A DNA stretch of 32,936 bases from Oligoflexales bacterium (GCA_017985985.1 JAGNWK010000025.1:1-32936); one strand, 5' to 3'; shown: positions 1-8,756, counted from the stretch's first letter. The notes: generated from the sequence alone by a model not told the origin. Numbers and translations: made by a program.

Positions 1-53
1 GTATAGGAAATTTCATAAGTACGAATGAGTAATGAGTAAAGAACTACTAAATC

Positions 54-677
54 TTACAATGTTTTCTGAAAGTTTTGAGTAAAGAGTAAGATAAGTTTTG
101 GTATTTTTGGCAGAGTAAGAGAGTAGATAGCCAAGGAGCAGAGAAGGATGAACAGAAGTGGGAGAAGGATTTTATTGTATCGTTCGATGCCCTTTTGCAG
201 GCCTTTTCTGACGATGAAAACATTGGCTAATTGGAAACAGGCTGTCGACAAGATGACTGCCCAGGGCGTTTGGGTTAGCTCTCCAAGTGGACGGTAAGAT
301 GCTGTCAGAGCAAAGACGCTGAAAGCGAGAGTCCAGCCAGCGAGGACGATGTAGTAGCAGAGGATGAGAAAAGCAGTCCACACGCTGAAGCCACCGACAT
401 ATTTCCAAAATCTTGTCGCTCTTATCTTCGAGAAGGCTGCCACGGGATGGGTCTGACCCTGTCGACCGAGGGCGATCTCAGCCCACATCATGGGAAGGAC
501 TATCAAGACGACACAGAGGAGATAAGCGAGAACAAAGGCAGCTCCACCCCAGCTTGCTGTTAAATAAGGAAAGCGCTGGATGTTACCTAAACCTACAGCT
601 GCACCGGAAGCTGACAGTACAAACCCGAGTTGTGAGCCCCACTGCTCTCTTCTTTTTTTTCTGACTGGGATACTCAT
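54..677 (-). pseudogene. Neurotransmitter:sodium symporter family transporter, 3'-truncated (207 aa)
   Basis: The protein matches the N-terminal part of NSS/SNF (LeuT-type) sodium-coupled amino-acid transporters. Residues 14-50 carry the TM1 signature (AAVGLGNIQRFPYLT, then GGAAF), the helix-1 segment that binds sodium and substrate in this family. Helices equivalent to TM2-TM5 follow up to about residue 190. Family members usually have about 450-500 residues and 11-12 helices; this frame stops at residue 207. The 53 bases left before the window edge do not continue the family in any frame. The last residues (LLFTQNFQKTL) still resemble the loop after TM5, so a stop or frameshift at that point is likely. 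The usual Asn in the NGGGAF motif is Trp here. The ATG at 677 has only a weak purine-rich upstream stretch. It may be a pseudogene or a gene broken by an indel; the start of the window prevents a final call. Confidence 0.65.
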
Positions 678-775
678 AAAATTTTTCTTGTTGGAGGCCT
701 AATCTTCAAGGTCATTTTGGTTAGTGGAAATTTCTTACTTACTCTGTTCCGTTTTCATTCGAGACCGCTAGAACT

Positions 776-806
776 GACCTACTGAAATCTACTCATCGAG
801 TAGGTC
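776..806. other. Inverted repeat between pepN and the transporter
   Basis: GACCTACT (776-783) and AGTAGGTC (799-806) form a perfect 8-bp stem with a 15-nt loop. It lies downstream of pepN and upstream of the transporter on the same strand. No T-tract follows on either strand, so it is not a clear terminator. An operator or processing hairpin is possible. Confidence 0.4.
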
Positions 807-819
807 CGAGCTGCTCCAA

Positions 820-919
820 CCTGTCGAAGTATTCCGATTTCGTCATTGCGAGGAGCCGTAGGCGACGAAGCGATCTTGCCTTTAGCCGGGGATTGCTTCG
901 CTGCGCTCGCAATGACGAG
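820..919 (+). repeat. Dispersed palindromic element, family 1, copy A (right terminus missing)
   Basis: The left terminus (CCTGTCGAAGTATT, 820-833) is followed by a core whose ends are mutually inverted: CGTCATTGCG at 841-850 and CGCAATGACG at 908-917. The right terminal repeat seen in copy B is absent here; the element ends about 30 bp before the pepN stop. The core reads GAGGAGCCGTAGGCGACGAAGC on its left arm, the same orientation as copy F. Confidence 0.85.
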
Positions 920-950
920 GAAAGAGCAGATGTCTTCCCTAGACTAGATC

Positions 951-3710
951 TTATCGAGTCCGTATTTTATTCACGACCTCATAGACGTCGGGGGAGAGGT
1001 TAGGCTCGCCTGCGATATCATCTAAGAGCTTGTGGATAAGGTCTTGCCTATTCTTGTCGAGTTTTTTCCACTGGCTGAAAGATTTTGCTATGGATGCAGC
1101 CATTTGAGGGTTGATTTTGTTGACTCGAGAAACAAATTCTCGACAGAATCTATATCCTCGTCCCGAAGCAGCATGGAACTGTAACCAGTTATTTTTACAA
1201 AAACTCGAGACTAAAGCACGTAGACGATTCGGATCTTGGACGCGAAAGGCCGGATGCTGAGTCAGGGTTAGCATTTCGTCGTGAACACTGTCAAGGGGGG
1301 AGAGAGCCTGGGTGGAGAACCATGCATCGATCACAAGGTCATCGTGCTGCCAATGTTGATAGAAGTCTTGAAGGAGTTCTCTTTTTTTAGGATGTTGACC
1401 GTGACAAATTTCTCGCAGAGCCGCTAGGGTGTCCGTCATATTAGAAGAGTTATGGTACTGCTTTTCTAAGAGTTTAAATCCTTCTTCAGATTCGTTGGAG
1501 GCGAGGTAGTGCAAGCATAGATTTTTTAATCGCCGACTGCCAGCAGCATGAGCTGGGTTTGCTTGAGATTCAGATGTTTTCTGCTCAGTTCGGTAAATCT
1601 CAAGGAGTTTCTCCTGATTTGTGGAGGCGAGTTGCCTCGTGAGGTGAAGTCGAGCTTTGTAAAGAGAGTCGACGTTGATCTCACTCAAGCCCTGAACAAG
1701 CGAGTCTATGCTGGGGAGGGATAGACTGATGGCATGCAGGTTTTTGTCAGATTCATTTCGTTTAAGGCAGGAATGAAAAGCTGATAGAACGGATTTGGGG
1801 ATGACGAGGGTCTCATCTTTTTCCGTTTTTTGGGAAAGAGCGAGTAGAGTCGTTTTAAAGATCTTTTGCCCTGACTCCCAGCGATTGAAAGGGTCACTGT
1901 CTTTCTCCATGAGCGTTCTCAAGTCTTCTATACTCTGTTCAAAGTGAACGGTCACAGGAGCAGAGAATCCGCGGAATAAAGAGATAACAGGCTTCTCTTC
2001 TAGGTCTGAAAAAGTGAACGTCTGCTTATGTTCTGTCAGTTCAAGCATGTGTTCTTCTTGCTTTTTTTCATTGGGGTTGGGTCCACCCACTCTTTTCGGG
2101 GAGAGAGCGTCACCTTGCTTATTCAAGAACCCCACACGGATGGGGATATGTCGGGGAGGACTTGGCTTTTTAGTATTGCCGAAGGCTTTGGTGCTTTGGG
2201 AGAAGGTGACTTTATAGGATTGATCTTGTGGCGAATAGTCTTCCTGGACTTGGACGTGAGGGTTTCCTATCTGAGTGTACCAGAGAAAGAACTGGTCGAG
2301 ATTCTTACCAGACACTTCTGCCATGACGCTCATGAAGTCCTCTTGAGTAATCGCCTGTCCATCATATCTTGTGAAGTAGAGGTCCATACCCTGCTTAAAC
2401 TTCGTAGGTCCAAGCAGGGTTTTTAGCATATGGATGAGCTCTGCTCCCTTGTAATAAATCGTGTGTGTGTAGAAGTTGTTGATCTCTACATAGTGGTCAG
2501 GTCTCGGTGGGTGAGCTAATACTCCCTCGTCTTCCAGGAATTGATTTTGTCTTAAAAAGTCGATTTCTTTGATGCGGAAGAAGGAGGTTTTGTATAGGTC
2601 TTGGATGAACTCCTGTTCTCGAAATACAGTGAGGCCTTCCTTTAAGCAGAGTTGGAACCAGTCCCGACATGTAATCCTATTGCCCGTCCAGTTGTGGAAG
2701 TACTCATGACCGATCACAGACTCAACCGATTGGAAGGCTTCATCGGTAGCGGTCTCCTGGCTCGCTAAGATCAGGGCGGTGTTAAAAATATTAAGCCCCT
2801 TGTTTTCCATAGCTCCCATGTTGAAATCACGTACGGCGACAACCTTGTAATTGAGAAGATCGCATTCTCTGCCGTAGGCTCGTTCGTCCCAGTTCATTGC
2901 GTTTTTGAGACTCGTCATCGCGAAGTGGCATTTTTTGAGGTCGTCTTTCTCTGCGTATATTTCTAGCGTGATGGCTTTGCCAGAAACGGTGGTGTAGACA
3001 TCAGAGAGGCAGAATAGGTCTGCAGCCACCAGAGCAAAAAGGTAGGATGGTTTGGGAAAAGGATCATCCCAGTGCACCCAATGTCTGCCGGCGGGAAGGT
3101 CCCCTTTGCCCAGGAGATTGCCATTGGACAGGAGAATCGGGCAGGTCTTCTTATCAGCTTGGATTTTGGTCGTATAGGTGGCCATGACATCGGGGCGGTC
3201 TAAAAAATAAGTGATACGCCGGAACCCTTCTGGTTCACATTGGGTGAAGAAGCCCTTCCGTGAAGAGTAGAGACCTTCTAGTTCTGTATTCAGCTGTGGC
3301 TGGATCCGATTTTTAACGGATAGAGAAAAGGGCGTCATCGGGGGATGTTTAAGGGTCAGCCTATCATCTGAGCAGGTGTAGGCATTGCTATCTAGTGGTT
3401 TTCCGTCTATAGCTAAGGAAAGGAGTTGAAGCCGTACTCCATTCAATAAAAGTTCCGGGGATTCTCTACTTGAAGGGCCCTGGAGCTCAGCTTTTGGTCC
3501 TGTTTCAAGGATTTTTGATCCGGTGGTCTTTGATCCGGTGGTCTCTGATAATAAAAGTGGTGTTAGTGATGCGTAAGGTAGGATGTGCAGGGTACTTACC
3601 ACATCTGTGTACCCTTCGTAGATATCAATGACTAGATCCACGTGTTTTACTGTATAGAATGGTGGAGAATAGTCTTCTAGACGCTTAACAGTGTGTAGGG
3701 AAGCAGTCAT
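951..3710 (-). CDS. pepN: Aminopeptidase N, M1 family (E. coli PepN type)
   Basis: Zinc aminopeptidase that removes N-terminal residues from peptides in the cytoplasm. Numbering from the ATG at 3710, the substrate-anchoring GAMEN is at 299-303, the HEYFH zinc site at 335-339 and the third ligand Glu358 follows in LKEGLTVF. The spacing is identical to E. coli PepN (His297, His301, Glu320). At 919 residues it is longer than the E. coli protein (about 870), largely because of an N-terminal insertion near residues 55-88 with an internal TTGSK repeat. A GTG at 3716 is in frame, but GAAGGG (3717-3722) sits 5 nt before the ATG at 3710, so the ATG is preferred. The gene is divergent from oleA, with only about 45 bp between starts. 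A family 1 repeat lies just behind its stop. Confidence 0.96.
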   Translation of the reverse strand: MTASLHTVKRLEDYSPPFYTVKHVDLVIDIYEGYTDVVSTLHILPYASLTPLLLSETTGSKTTGSKILETGPKAELQGPSSRESPELLLNGVRLQLLSLAIDGKPLDSNAYTCSDDRLTLKHPPMTPFSLSVKNRIQPQLNTELEGLYSSRKGFFTQCEPEGFRRITYFLDRPDVMATYTTKIQADKKTCPILLSNGNLLGKGDLPAGRHWVHWDDPFPKPSYLFALVAADLFCLSDVYTTVSGKAITLEIYAEKDDLKKCHFAMTSLKNAMNWDERAYGRECDLLNYKVVAVRDFNMGAMENKGLNIFNTALILASQETATDEAFQSVESVIGHEYFHNWTGNRITCRDWFQLCLKEGLTVFREQEFIQDLYKTSFFRIKEIDFLRQNQFLEDEGVLAHPPRPDHYVEINNFYTHTIYYKGAELIHMLKTLLGPTKFKQGMDLYFTRYDGQAITQEDFMSVMAEVSGKNLDQFFLWYTQIGNPHVQVQEDYSPQDQSYKVTFSQSTKAFGNTKKPSPPRHIPIRVGFLNKQGDALSPKRVGGPNPNEKKQEEHMLELTEHKQTFTFSDLEEKPVISLFRGFSAPVTVHFEQSIEDLRTLMEKDSDPFNRWESGQKIFKTTLLALSQKTEKDETLVIPKSVLSAFHSCLKRNESDKNLHAISLSLPSIDSLVQGLSEINVDSLYKARLHLTRQLASTNQEKLLEIYRTEQKTSESQANPAHAAGSRRLKNLCLHYLASNESEEGFKLLEKQYHNSSNMTDTLAALREICHGQHPKKRELLQDFYQHWQHDDLVIDAWFSTQALSPLDSVHDEMLTLTQHPAFRVQDPNRLRALVSSFCKNNWLQFHAASGRGYRFCREFVSRVNKINPQMAASIAKSFSQWKKLDKNRQDLIHKLLDDIAGEPNLSPDVYEVVNKIRTR

Positions 3711-3755
3711 ATTCACCCTTCATTTCGCTAGAATTTGTCATTTTTGGATTAAAGC

Positions 3756-4781
3756 ATGCTTTTTAAAAATGTACATCTCAAATCCATGGGCTATGTACTG
3801 CCTACGGAAGTCCTTACATCGATTGAGATCGAAGAAAAACTCTCATCGACATACAAGGCATTGGGGCGATCCAAGGGTTCATTGGCCCAGATGACGGGTG
3901 TCCAGGAAAGACGAGTCTGGTCTGTGCATGACAGGCCCTCCCAATTTGCAGCCCAAGCTGGGCGTTTAGCTCTCGATAAAGTGGGAATGCGTTCGGAAGA
4001 AATTGACCTTCTTATTTTTACTGGAGTTTGTAAGGACTTCATTGAACCTGCGACAGCCTGTATTGTTCATAAGCTCTTGAATCTTTCTGATCACTGTGTG
4101 GCGTTTGATCTGGGCAACGCCTGTCTTGGGTTTATGAGTGGTTTGATGGTGGCTGCTAGTCAGATTGAACTTGGGCTTATCCGCTCTGCTTTGATTGTGA
4201 CAGGAGAGAATGCGGCACCTCTCTATGCAGAGACGATGCGCAGGTTGAACGAGGACCCCACAGAAGAGTACTTCAGAAGCGCACTTGCCAGCTTTACGCT
4301 TGGTTCTGCTGCTGTGGCTTGTGTTCTTACCAGAAGTTCAGAAGCAGAAAAAGGCCCGGCTCTACTCGGGGGGATGCATCTTGTGGAGAGTGAGCACAAC
4401 CATCTCTGTTGTGGGGAAGGTGGGCCAGCAGCGCCATCGATGAGAACAGACACGGCAGCCCTCATGAAGGCTGGTCTCAATCTTTCCGCGCGAAATTTGG
4501 ATCAGTTTTTAGCGTTGATGGGATGGTCTAGACAGACTCCCAATCATCTCTTTACTCACCAGGTTAGTGAACGTCATCACCAGCTCTTGTTTGAGCGTTT
4601 GGCACTTGAAAAGCATAAAGGGACTTGTGAGGTTCCTCTTCTCGGTAATACGGGGAGTGCTGCAGCGCCTTTATCTTTGGCGATGGCTATGGAAAAGGGC
4701 AAGATACAGGCTGGTCAAAATGTTGCGATGCTCGGAATTGGGTCCGGTTTGGTTGGGTTGATGATAGGAATACGTTGGTGA
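3756..4781 (+). CDS. oleA: OleA-type thiolase-fold enzyme (head-to-head acyl-CoA condensation)
   Basis: Member of the FabH/thiolase superfamily, OleA branch. OleA joins two fatty acyl-CoAs head-to-head to a 2-alkyl-3-ketoacyl product, the first step of long-chain olefin or beta-lactone synthesis. Visible residues are Cys123 (nucleophile, GNACLG), His268 (FTHQVS) and Asn298 (LGNTGSAAAP). Glu97 lies 26 residues before the Cys, the same spacing as Glu117 to Cys143 in Xanthomonas OleA; the His-to-Asn distance of 30 also matches. Length (341 aa) is normal. The start fits the family N-terminus (VHLKSMGYVLPTEVLTS), although its ribosome site is weak. oleB follows about 240 bp downstream, after a repeat element. 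The synthetase OleC and reductase OleD are not in the window. A generic KAS III remains a less likely alternative. Confidence 0.88.
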   Translation: MLFKNVHLKSMGYVLPTEVLTSIEIEEKLSSTYKALGRSKGSLAQMTGVQERRVWSVHDRPSQFAAQAGRLALDKVGMRSEEIDLLIFTGVCKDFIEPATACIVHKLLNLSDHCVAFDLGNACLGFMSGLMVAASQIELGLIRSALIVTGENAAPLYAETMRRLNEDPTEEYFRSALASFTLGSAAVACVLTRSSEAEKGPALLGGMHLVESEHNHLCCGEGGPAAPSMRTDTAALMKAGLNLSARNLDQFLALMGWSRQTPNHLFTHQVSERHHQLLFERLALEKHKGTCEVPLLGNTGSAAAPLSLAMAMEKGKIQAGQNVAMLGIGSGLVGLMIGIRW

Positions 4782-4836
4782 CTTATCTGTGGGTGAGTCG
4801 CTCAAAAGCGTATGAGCTGCTAGGCCGAGGAGCCGA

Positions 4837-4998
4837 CCTGTCTAAGTATTCATCGCAGAACCTCGTCATTGCGAGCGAAGCGAAGCAATCTTCTTGGTAG
4901 AACCTCGTCATTGCGAGCGAAGCGAAGCAATCTCCGTGTTAGGGCAAGATTGTTGCCTATGACTCCTCGCAATGACGAAATCGGAATGCTTAGACAGG
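4837..4998 (-). repeat. Dispersed palindromic element, family 1, copy B (complete termini)
   Basis: This is the best-bounded copy. CCTGTCTAAGTATT at 4837-4850 and AATGCTTAGACAGG at 4985-4998 form 14-bp terminal inverted repeats with one mismatch. Inside, the arm TCATTGCGAGCGAAGCG occurs twice (from 4865 and from 4908) before the opposite arm CTCCTCGCAATGACG (4963-4977). It is inverted relative to copy A and fills the oleA-oleB gap. No transposase is present, so it could only move with help from elsewhere. Confidence 0.85.
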
Positions 4999-5023
4999 GA
5001 TGACATGTTTTTGAGAACTTTCT

Positions 5024-5983
5024 TTGGGGGCCGAATTGTCTCAGTCCATACCATCTTCTCTCTTTCCTTTTCAATCCAAATACGTCACCCTTCCTCGCTC
5101 ATTTATTCGAACGGAAGTGGCTCGACTTCATTACTTGGACGAGTCTCCATCAGTCGGTCTTATAGATAAAGCTGCGCAAGAGACTATCCTTTGTATACAT
5201 GGCAATCCGACCTGGTCTTTTTATTATCGGCAGGTGATACAACGTTTTTCCCCCACCTGTAGAGTGGTCGCCCTAGATCATTTAGGGAGTGGGCTTTCCA
5301 GTCGACCTCATTATTTTTCTTATCGACTCCATGATCACATTGATAATCTTTCCTATTTCATAAGATTTCTAGGATTGAAAAATATAACCCTTCTTGTTCA
5401 TGACTGGGGGGCTGCCATAGGCCTTGGGTGGGCTGTTCGACATCCCCATCTTTTAAAAAGACTTGTTATACTCAATTCCGCCGCCTTTAACAGTGATGAC
5501 ATCCCCCTGCGTATTCGCTTCTTGAGAACCCCTCTGTTGGGGGAATTTCTCATGCGTCGACTGAATGCCTTTGCTTGGCCAGCAGGTTTTATGGGTTCTA
5601 GGAAGGGGCTACACTCTGCCGTCAGAAGGTCGCTTCTTTTTCCCTACTCTAATTACAAGCAAAGACTTGGGGTCGCTCGCTTTGTGCAAGACATCCCTAC
5701 TCGTCCAGATCATCCGAGTTTTAGAACATTAGCTTCGATTGAAGCAAAACTTCCAACTTTACTCTGTCCTAAGCTCATATGCTGGGGGGCAAGGGATTTT
5801 TGTTTTCACTCTCGTTTTTTAAATAGGTGGAAAGAGATCTATCCTGAGGCGAAGGTGAAGGTCTTCGATGATGCGGGGCACTTTGTTTTGGAAGATGAAA
5901 CACAAGGTGTTCTAGATGCTATGGATCTTTTCTCTAAAGAGGGTGTTCCCCCCTCTTTAGAATCTCCCCCCTATCCTTTGTGA
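5024..5983 (+). CDS. oleB: OleB-type alpha/beta hydrolase (haloalkane-dehalogenase-like, beta-lactone decarboxylase)
   Basis: Alpha/beta-hydrolase of the haloalkane-dehalogenase-like branch. OleB enzymes split the beta-lactone made by OleC into cis-alkene and carbon dioxide. The oxyanion region HGNPTW is at 59-64, the nucleophile Asp127 lies in LVHDWGAA, the acid is probably Asp258 (WGARDF) and the catalytic His286 is in DAGHF. An Asp nucleophile rather than Ser fits OleB. The protein starts at TTG 5024, with GAG about 8 nt upstream; the family-like N-terminus (LFPFQSKYVTLP) begins at residue 13. The last about 15 residues (EGVPPSLESPPYPL) are unlike the family and are encoded across a 10-bp hairpin. 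Its stop lies 3 bp from the stop of the convergent PilZ gene. Adjacency to oleA supports the call; a generic dehalogenase-like hydrolase is the alternative. Confidence 0.85.
   Translation: MGAELSQSIPSSLFPFQSKYVTLPRSFIRTEVARLHYLDESPSVGLIDKAAQETILCIHGNPTWSFYYRQVIQRFSPTCRVVALDHLGSGLSSRPHYFSYRLHDHIDNLSYFIRFLGLKNITLLVHDWGAAIGLGWAVRHPHLLKRLVILNSAAFNSDDIPLRIRFLRTPLLGEFLMRRLNAFAWPAGFMGSRKGLHSAVRRSLLFPYSNYKQRLGVARFVQDIPTRPDHPSFRTLASIEAKLPTLLCPKLICWGARDFCFHSRFLNRWKEIYPEAKVKVFDDAGHFVLEDETQGVLDAMDLFSKEGVPPSLESPPYPL
5934..5960. other. Perfect 10-bp hairpin in the 3' end of oleB
   Basis: CTAAAGAGGG (5934-5943) and CCCTCTTTAG (5951-5960) pair perfectly around a 7-nt loop. The site is inside the last codons of oleB and just beyond the convergent PilZ gene. 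There is no T-tract on either strand, so it may act in mRNA end protection or collision control rather than as a standard terminator. Confidence 0.6.
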
Positions 5984-5986
5984 GAC

Positions 5987-6319
5987 TTAGTCAAGAGTGG
6001 CATCTCCGAATTTCTTTTTGATACGTTCTTCTTCTTTTTTAATAAGTTTCTCAGGTAGGTGTTTGGTAAAGGTTAGGGCGAAGAGGTCTCCCACTCGTCG
6101 GACATATCGTGCTTTTGTTTGGATGGGCTGATCGCTCATGGTGATGATTTCGACAAAGTATTCGTCCGAAGGCTTGAGTTTTAGGTTGACGTTGCCCTTG
6201 AATTTAACACCCGATATGGAGAGATCAATGATCTCATAATTGGCTCCATCCATCTTTAAGATGGGCCGATCAAACTTCGGGTATTTAAGTCGCCCTCGAT
6301 TATCATCATTCTTTTCCAT
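5987..6319 (-). CDS. Small PilZ-domain protein
   Basis: A single PilZ domain, the usual cyclic-di-GMP receptor fold. The second ligand motif (D/N-x-S-x-x-G) is intact as D32-L-S34-I-S-G37, followed by a beta-barrel pattern (FVEIITM, IQTKARYVRRV, FALTFTKH). The first motif, normally R-x-x-x-R, reads R8-G-R10-L-K12, so one arginine appears replaced by lysine. Binding may be altered but need not be lost. The protein has 110 residues, typical for a stand-alone PilZ, and a Lys/Glu-rich C-terminal helix. It has no obvious partner beside it. The HD-GYP protein near 23 kb would degrade the same second messenger. It converges on oleB. Confidence 0.82.
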   Translation of the reverse strand: MEKNDDNRGRLKYPKFDRPILKMDGANYEIIDLSISGVKFKGNVNLKLKPSDEYFVEIITMSDQPIQTKARYVRRVGDLFALTFTKHLPEKLIKKEEERIKKKFGDATLD

Positions 6320-6371
6320 ATAGACCTATTTTATAGTGGAGCTAGTGCAGTAAACCTTGAAGGAGCTCTTC

Positions 6372-8756
6372 ATGAAGTCTACATCAGCTCTGCCTGCTTT
6401 TCCTTGGGATAACGAAACAGTCCTCCATGATTATAAAATAGCCTATACGAGCCGACAGGCTAGCCTCCTAGGTCGTAAAGAAGTCCTCAATGGGCGGGCC
6501 AAGTTTGGAATTTTTGGAGATGGGAAAGAGCTCCCTCAATTGGCTATGGCGCGTTTCTTTAACAAAGGGGATTGGAGAGCAGGCTACTACAGGGATCAGA
6601 CCTTCATGTTAGCTGCAGGGATGACGAGCGTCTCTGAGCTTTTCGCTCAACTTTATGCCGATCCTGATCTCGACCGAGAGCCGTCTTCGGGGGGGAGGCA
6701 AATGAATGCTCATTTTTCGACCCGCTATGTTGATAGGCAGGGAAGATGGTTGAATCAAACGGAGCTTAAAAACTCTTCCGCAGACATTTCGCCAACCGCT
6801 GCTCAGATGCCTAGACTTCTTGGGCTAGCCTATGCTTCAAAACTTTATCGAACATGGACCTCGTCCGGGGAGAGCTTCTCTGTGCGAGGCAATGAGCTTG
6901 CTTTCGGAACCATTGGGAATGCTTCTACCAGCGAGGGACTTTTCTGGGAAAGTGTCAACGCCGCGGCTGTGCTGCAGGTCCCCATGCTTATTTCCGTATG
7001 GGATGATGGGTATGGAATCTCTGTTCCCAATCGATATCAGACTGCAAAAGGATCCATTTCAGAGGCTGTGAGGGGGTTTCAGAGTGAGCGGGAACAGGAA
7101 GGTTTCGATCTCTACACAGTTTGTGGGTATGACTACCTTCAGCTGATGCTGACGTACCAAACTGCTGCTCAAAAGTGCCGGAGGACTCATAAACCCTGCC
7201 TCATTCATGTGCTGGATCTCACTCAGCCGCAAGGGCACTCCACGAGTGGGAGTCATGAACGTTATAAATCAAAGGAACGCTTGCAATATGAAGAGTCGAT
7301 AGATGGTTTGAAGAAATTTAGGGAATGGATTTTAGAGAAGGGCGTCGTATCTCTAGATGAACTAGATACCATAGAAAAAGAGCTTGAGAGGGAGGTGGAA
7401 TCGGCAAGGAAAGAGGCTTGGCATGATTACCAGTGTCCCATTGACGAGGAAAAAAAAGCCGCTCTCGTTTATATTGAGAATCTCGTTCAGAAGCTTCCTG
7501 CGCTCGAAAAAGTGAGTTCTCAACTTCGATCTACAGGGTCTTTTTTTCGAAGGCAGGTGCAATCGGCTCTGGAACAGGCTGTCTTTTTAGCTAGAAATCT
7601 CCCTATGGATGAGAAACGAGCTCTTCTTCAACATCTTTTTTCTTATCGACGTGAAAATAGTCGTCGGTATAACACCCATCTTTATTCTGAATTTAAGTCC
7701 CCTCTTCGAGCCGTGTCAAAACCAGCAAGATTCGATACGAAGGTCTCTCTTGATGGTCGGCAAATTATTCAAAAGTTTTTTGAGAAGAAGTTGGCTGAGG
7801 ATCCCAGGATCTTTATTCTCGGTGAGGATGTCGGACGTTTAGGGGGAGTGAATCTTGAGTTTGAAGGCTTACAGGAATTGTATGGGGAGTGGAAAGTTAC
7901 GGATACGGGGATACGAGAGGCTACTATTTTAGGGCAGGGCTTTGGAGCGGCTATGCGTGGACTGAGACCTATCGTTGATATTCAGTATCTGGATTACGTT
8001 CTCTATGCCTTACAAGGACTTTCTGATGATGTCGCAACCTTGTCTTACCGTACGGTTGGTGGGCAGCTTGCTCCCGTTATCATAAGGACAAAGGGGCATA
8101 GGTTGGAGGGGATTTGGCATACAGGGTCTCCCATGGGGATGTTGCTAGGTTCTGTGCGGGGATTGCATCTCTGTGTACCTAGGAATGCGACCCAGGCCGT
8201 TGGGATGTATCAGACTTTGCTCGAAGGGGATGACCCTGCTTTGGTGATAGAGGTTTTAAATGGGTACAGGCTCAAGGAAGTGCTTCCTTCTAATCTGGGT
8301 GAGTATTCTGTTCCCTTGGGCGTTTGTGAGATTCTTTTACACGGGAAAGATCTTACGATTGTTACTTACGGGTCCTGTGTTCGTATCGCTGAAGAGGCGG
8401 CAAAAGAGCTAGAAGGGATGGGGATTTCAATAGAGTTGATAGATGTTCAAACTCTCCTGCCCTTTGACAGAGATCATGCCATTCGATTGTCTCTTGAAAA
8501 AACTCATGCAGTGATCTTCTTGGATGAAGACTATAGTGGTGGCGCATCTGCTTATATGCTGCAGAAAGTTCTGGTTGAGCAGGGTGCCTATGACCTACTT
8601 GATGCACCTCCGGTAACTTTGTCTGCAAAAGATCATCGATCTGCGTATGGTTCAGATGGAGACTTTTTCTCTAAACCTCAGGTGGAGGATATTGTTCATG
8701 CGGGCTACGGTTTGATGAGGGAGCGGTATTCTCGAGATTTTCCCTCTCTGATCTGA
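6372..8756 (+). CDS. Fused 2-oxoacid dehydrogenase E1, alpha plus beta subunits (thiamine diphosphate dependent)
   Basis: One 794-residue chain combines E1-alpha (about 1-350) and E1-beta (about 455-794), joined by a helical linker. Such enzymes decarboxylate a 2-oxoacid and pass the acyl group to the lipoyl group of an E2. The alpha half has GDGKELPQLAMA, the YYRDQT segment and the cofactor region GNASTSEG (182-189) through N196. The beta half has ILGEDVG (482-488) and EATILGQGFGAAMRGLRP. The arrangement resembles fused branched-chain or pyruvate E1 proteins of Bacteroidetes and some deltaproteobacteria; the substrate cannot be read from sequence. Start: an in-frame TTG at 6357 exists, but AAGGAG (6360-6365) sits 6 nt before ATG 6372, so the ATG is chosen. 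No E2 or E3 gene is nearby, so it must borrow them from elsewhere. Confidence 0.92.
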   Translation: MKSTSALPAFPWDNETVLHDYKIAYTSRQASLLGRKEVLNGRAKFGIFGDGKELPQLAMARFFNKGDWRAGYYRDQTFMLAAGMTSVSELFAQLYADPDLDREPSSGGRQMNAHFSTRYVDRQGRWLNQTELKNSSADISPTAAQMPRLLGLAYASKLYRTWTSSGESFSVRGNELAFGTIGNASTSEGLFWESVNAAAVLQVPMLISVWDDGYGISVPNRYQTAKGSISEAVRGFQSEREQEGFDLYTVCGYDYLQLMLTYQTAAQKCRRTHKPCLIHVLDLTQPQGHSTSGSHERYKSKERLQYEESIDGLKKFREWILEKGVVSLDELDTIEKELEREVESARKEAWHDYQCPIDEEKKAALVYIENLVQKLPALEKVSSQLRSTGSFFRRQVQSALEQAVFLARNLPMDEKRALLQHLFSYRRENSRRYNTHLYSEFKSPLRAVSKPARFDTKVSLDGRQIIQKFFEKKLAEDPRIFILGEDVGRLGGVNLEFEGLQELYGEWKVTDTGIREATILGQGFGAAMRGLRPIVDIQYLDYVLYALQGLSDDVATLSYRTVGGQLAPVIIRTKGHRLEGIWHTGSPMGMLLGSVRGLHLCVPRNATQAVGMYQTLLEGDDPALVIEVLNGYRLKEVLPSNLGEYSVPLGVCEILLHGKDLTIVTYGSCVRIAEEAAKELEGMGISIELIDVQTLLPFDRDHAIRLSLEKTHAVIFLDEDYSGGASAYMLQKVLVEQGAYDLLDAPPVTLSAKDHRSAYGSDGDFFSKPQVEDIVHAGYGLMRERYSRDFPSLI

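Noticed and set aside
2028..2426. Long plus-strand frame inside pepN
   Set aside because: It is antisense to conserved PepN codons and has no family match.
4850..5074. Minus-strand frame between oleA and oleB
   Set aside because: It lies in a family 1 element and overlaps the start of oleB.
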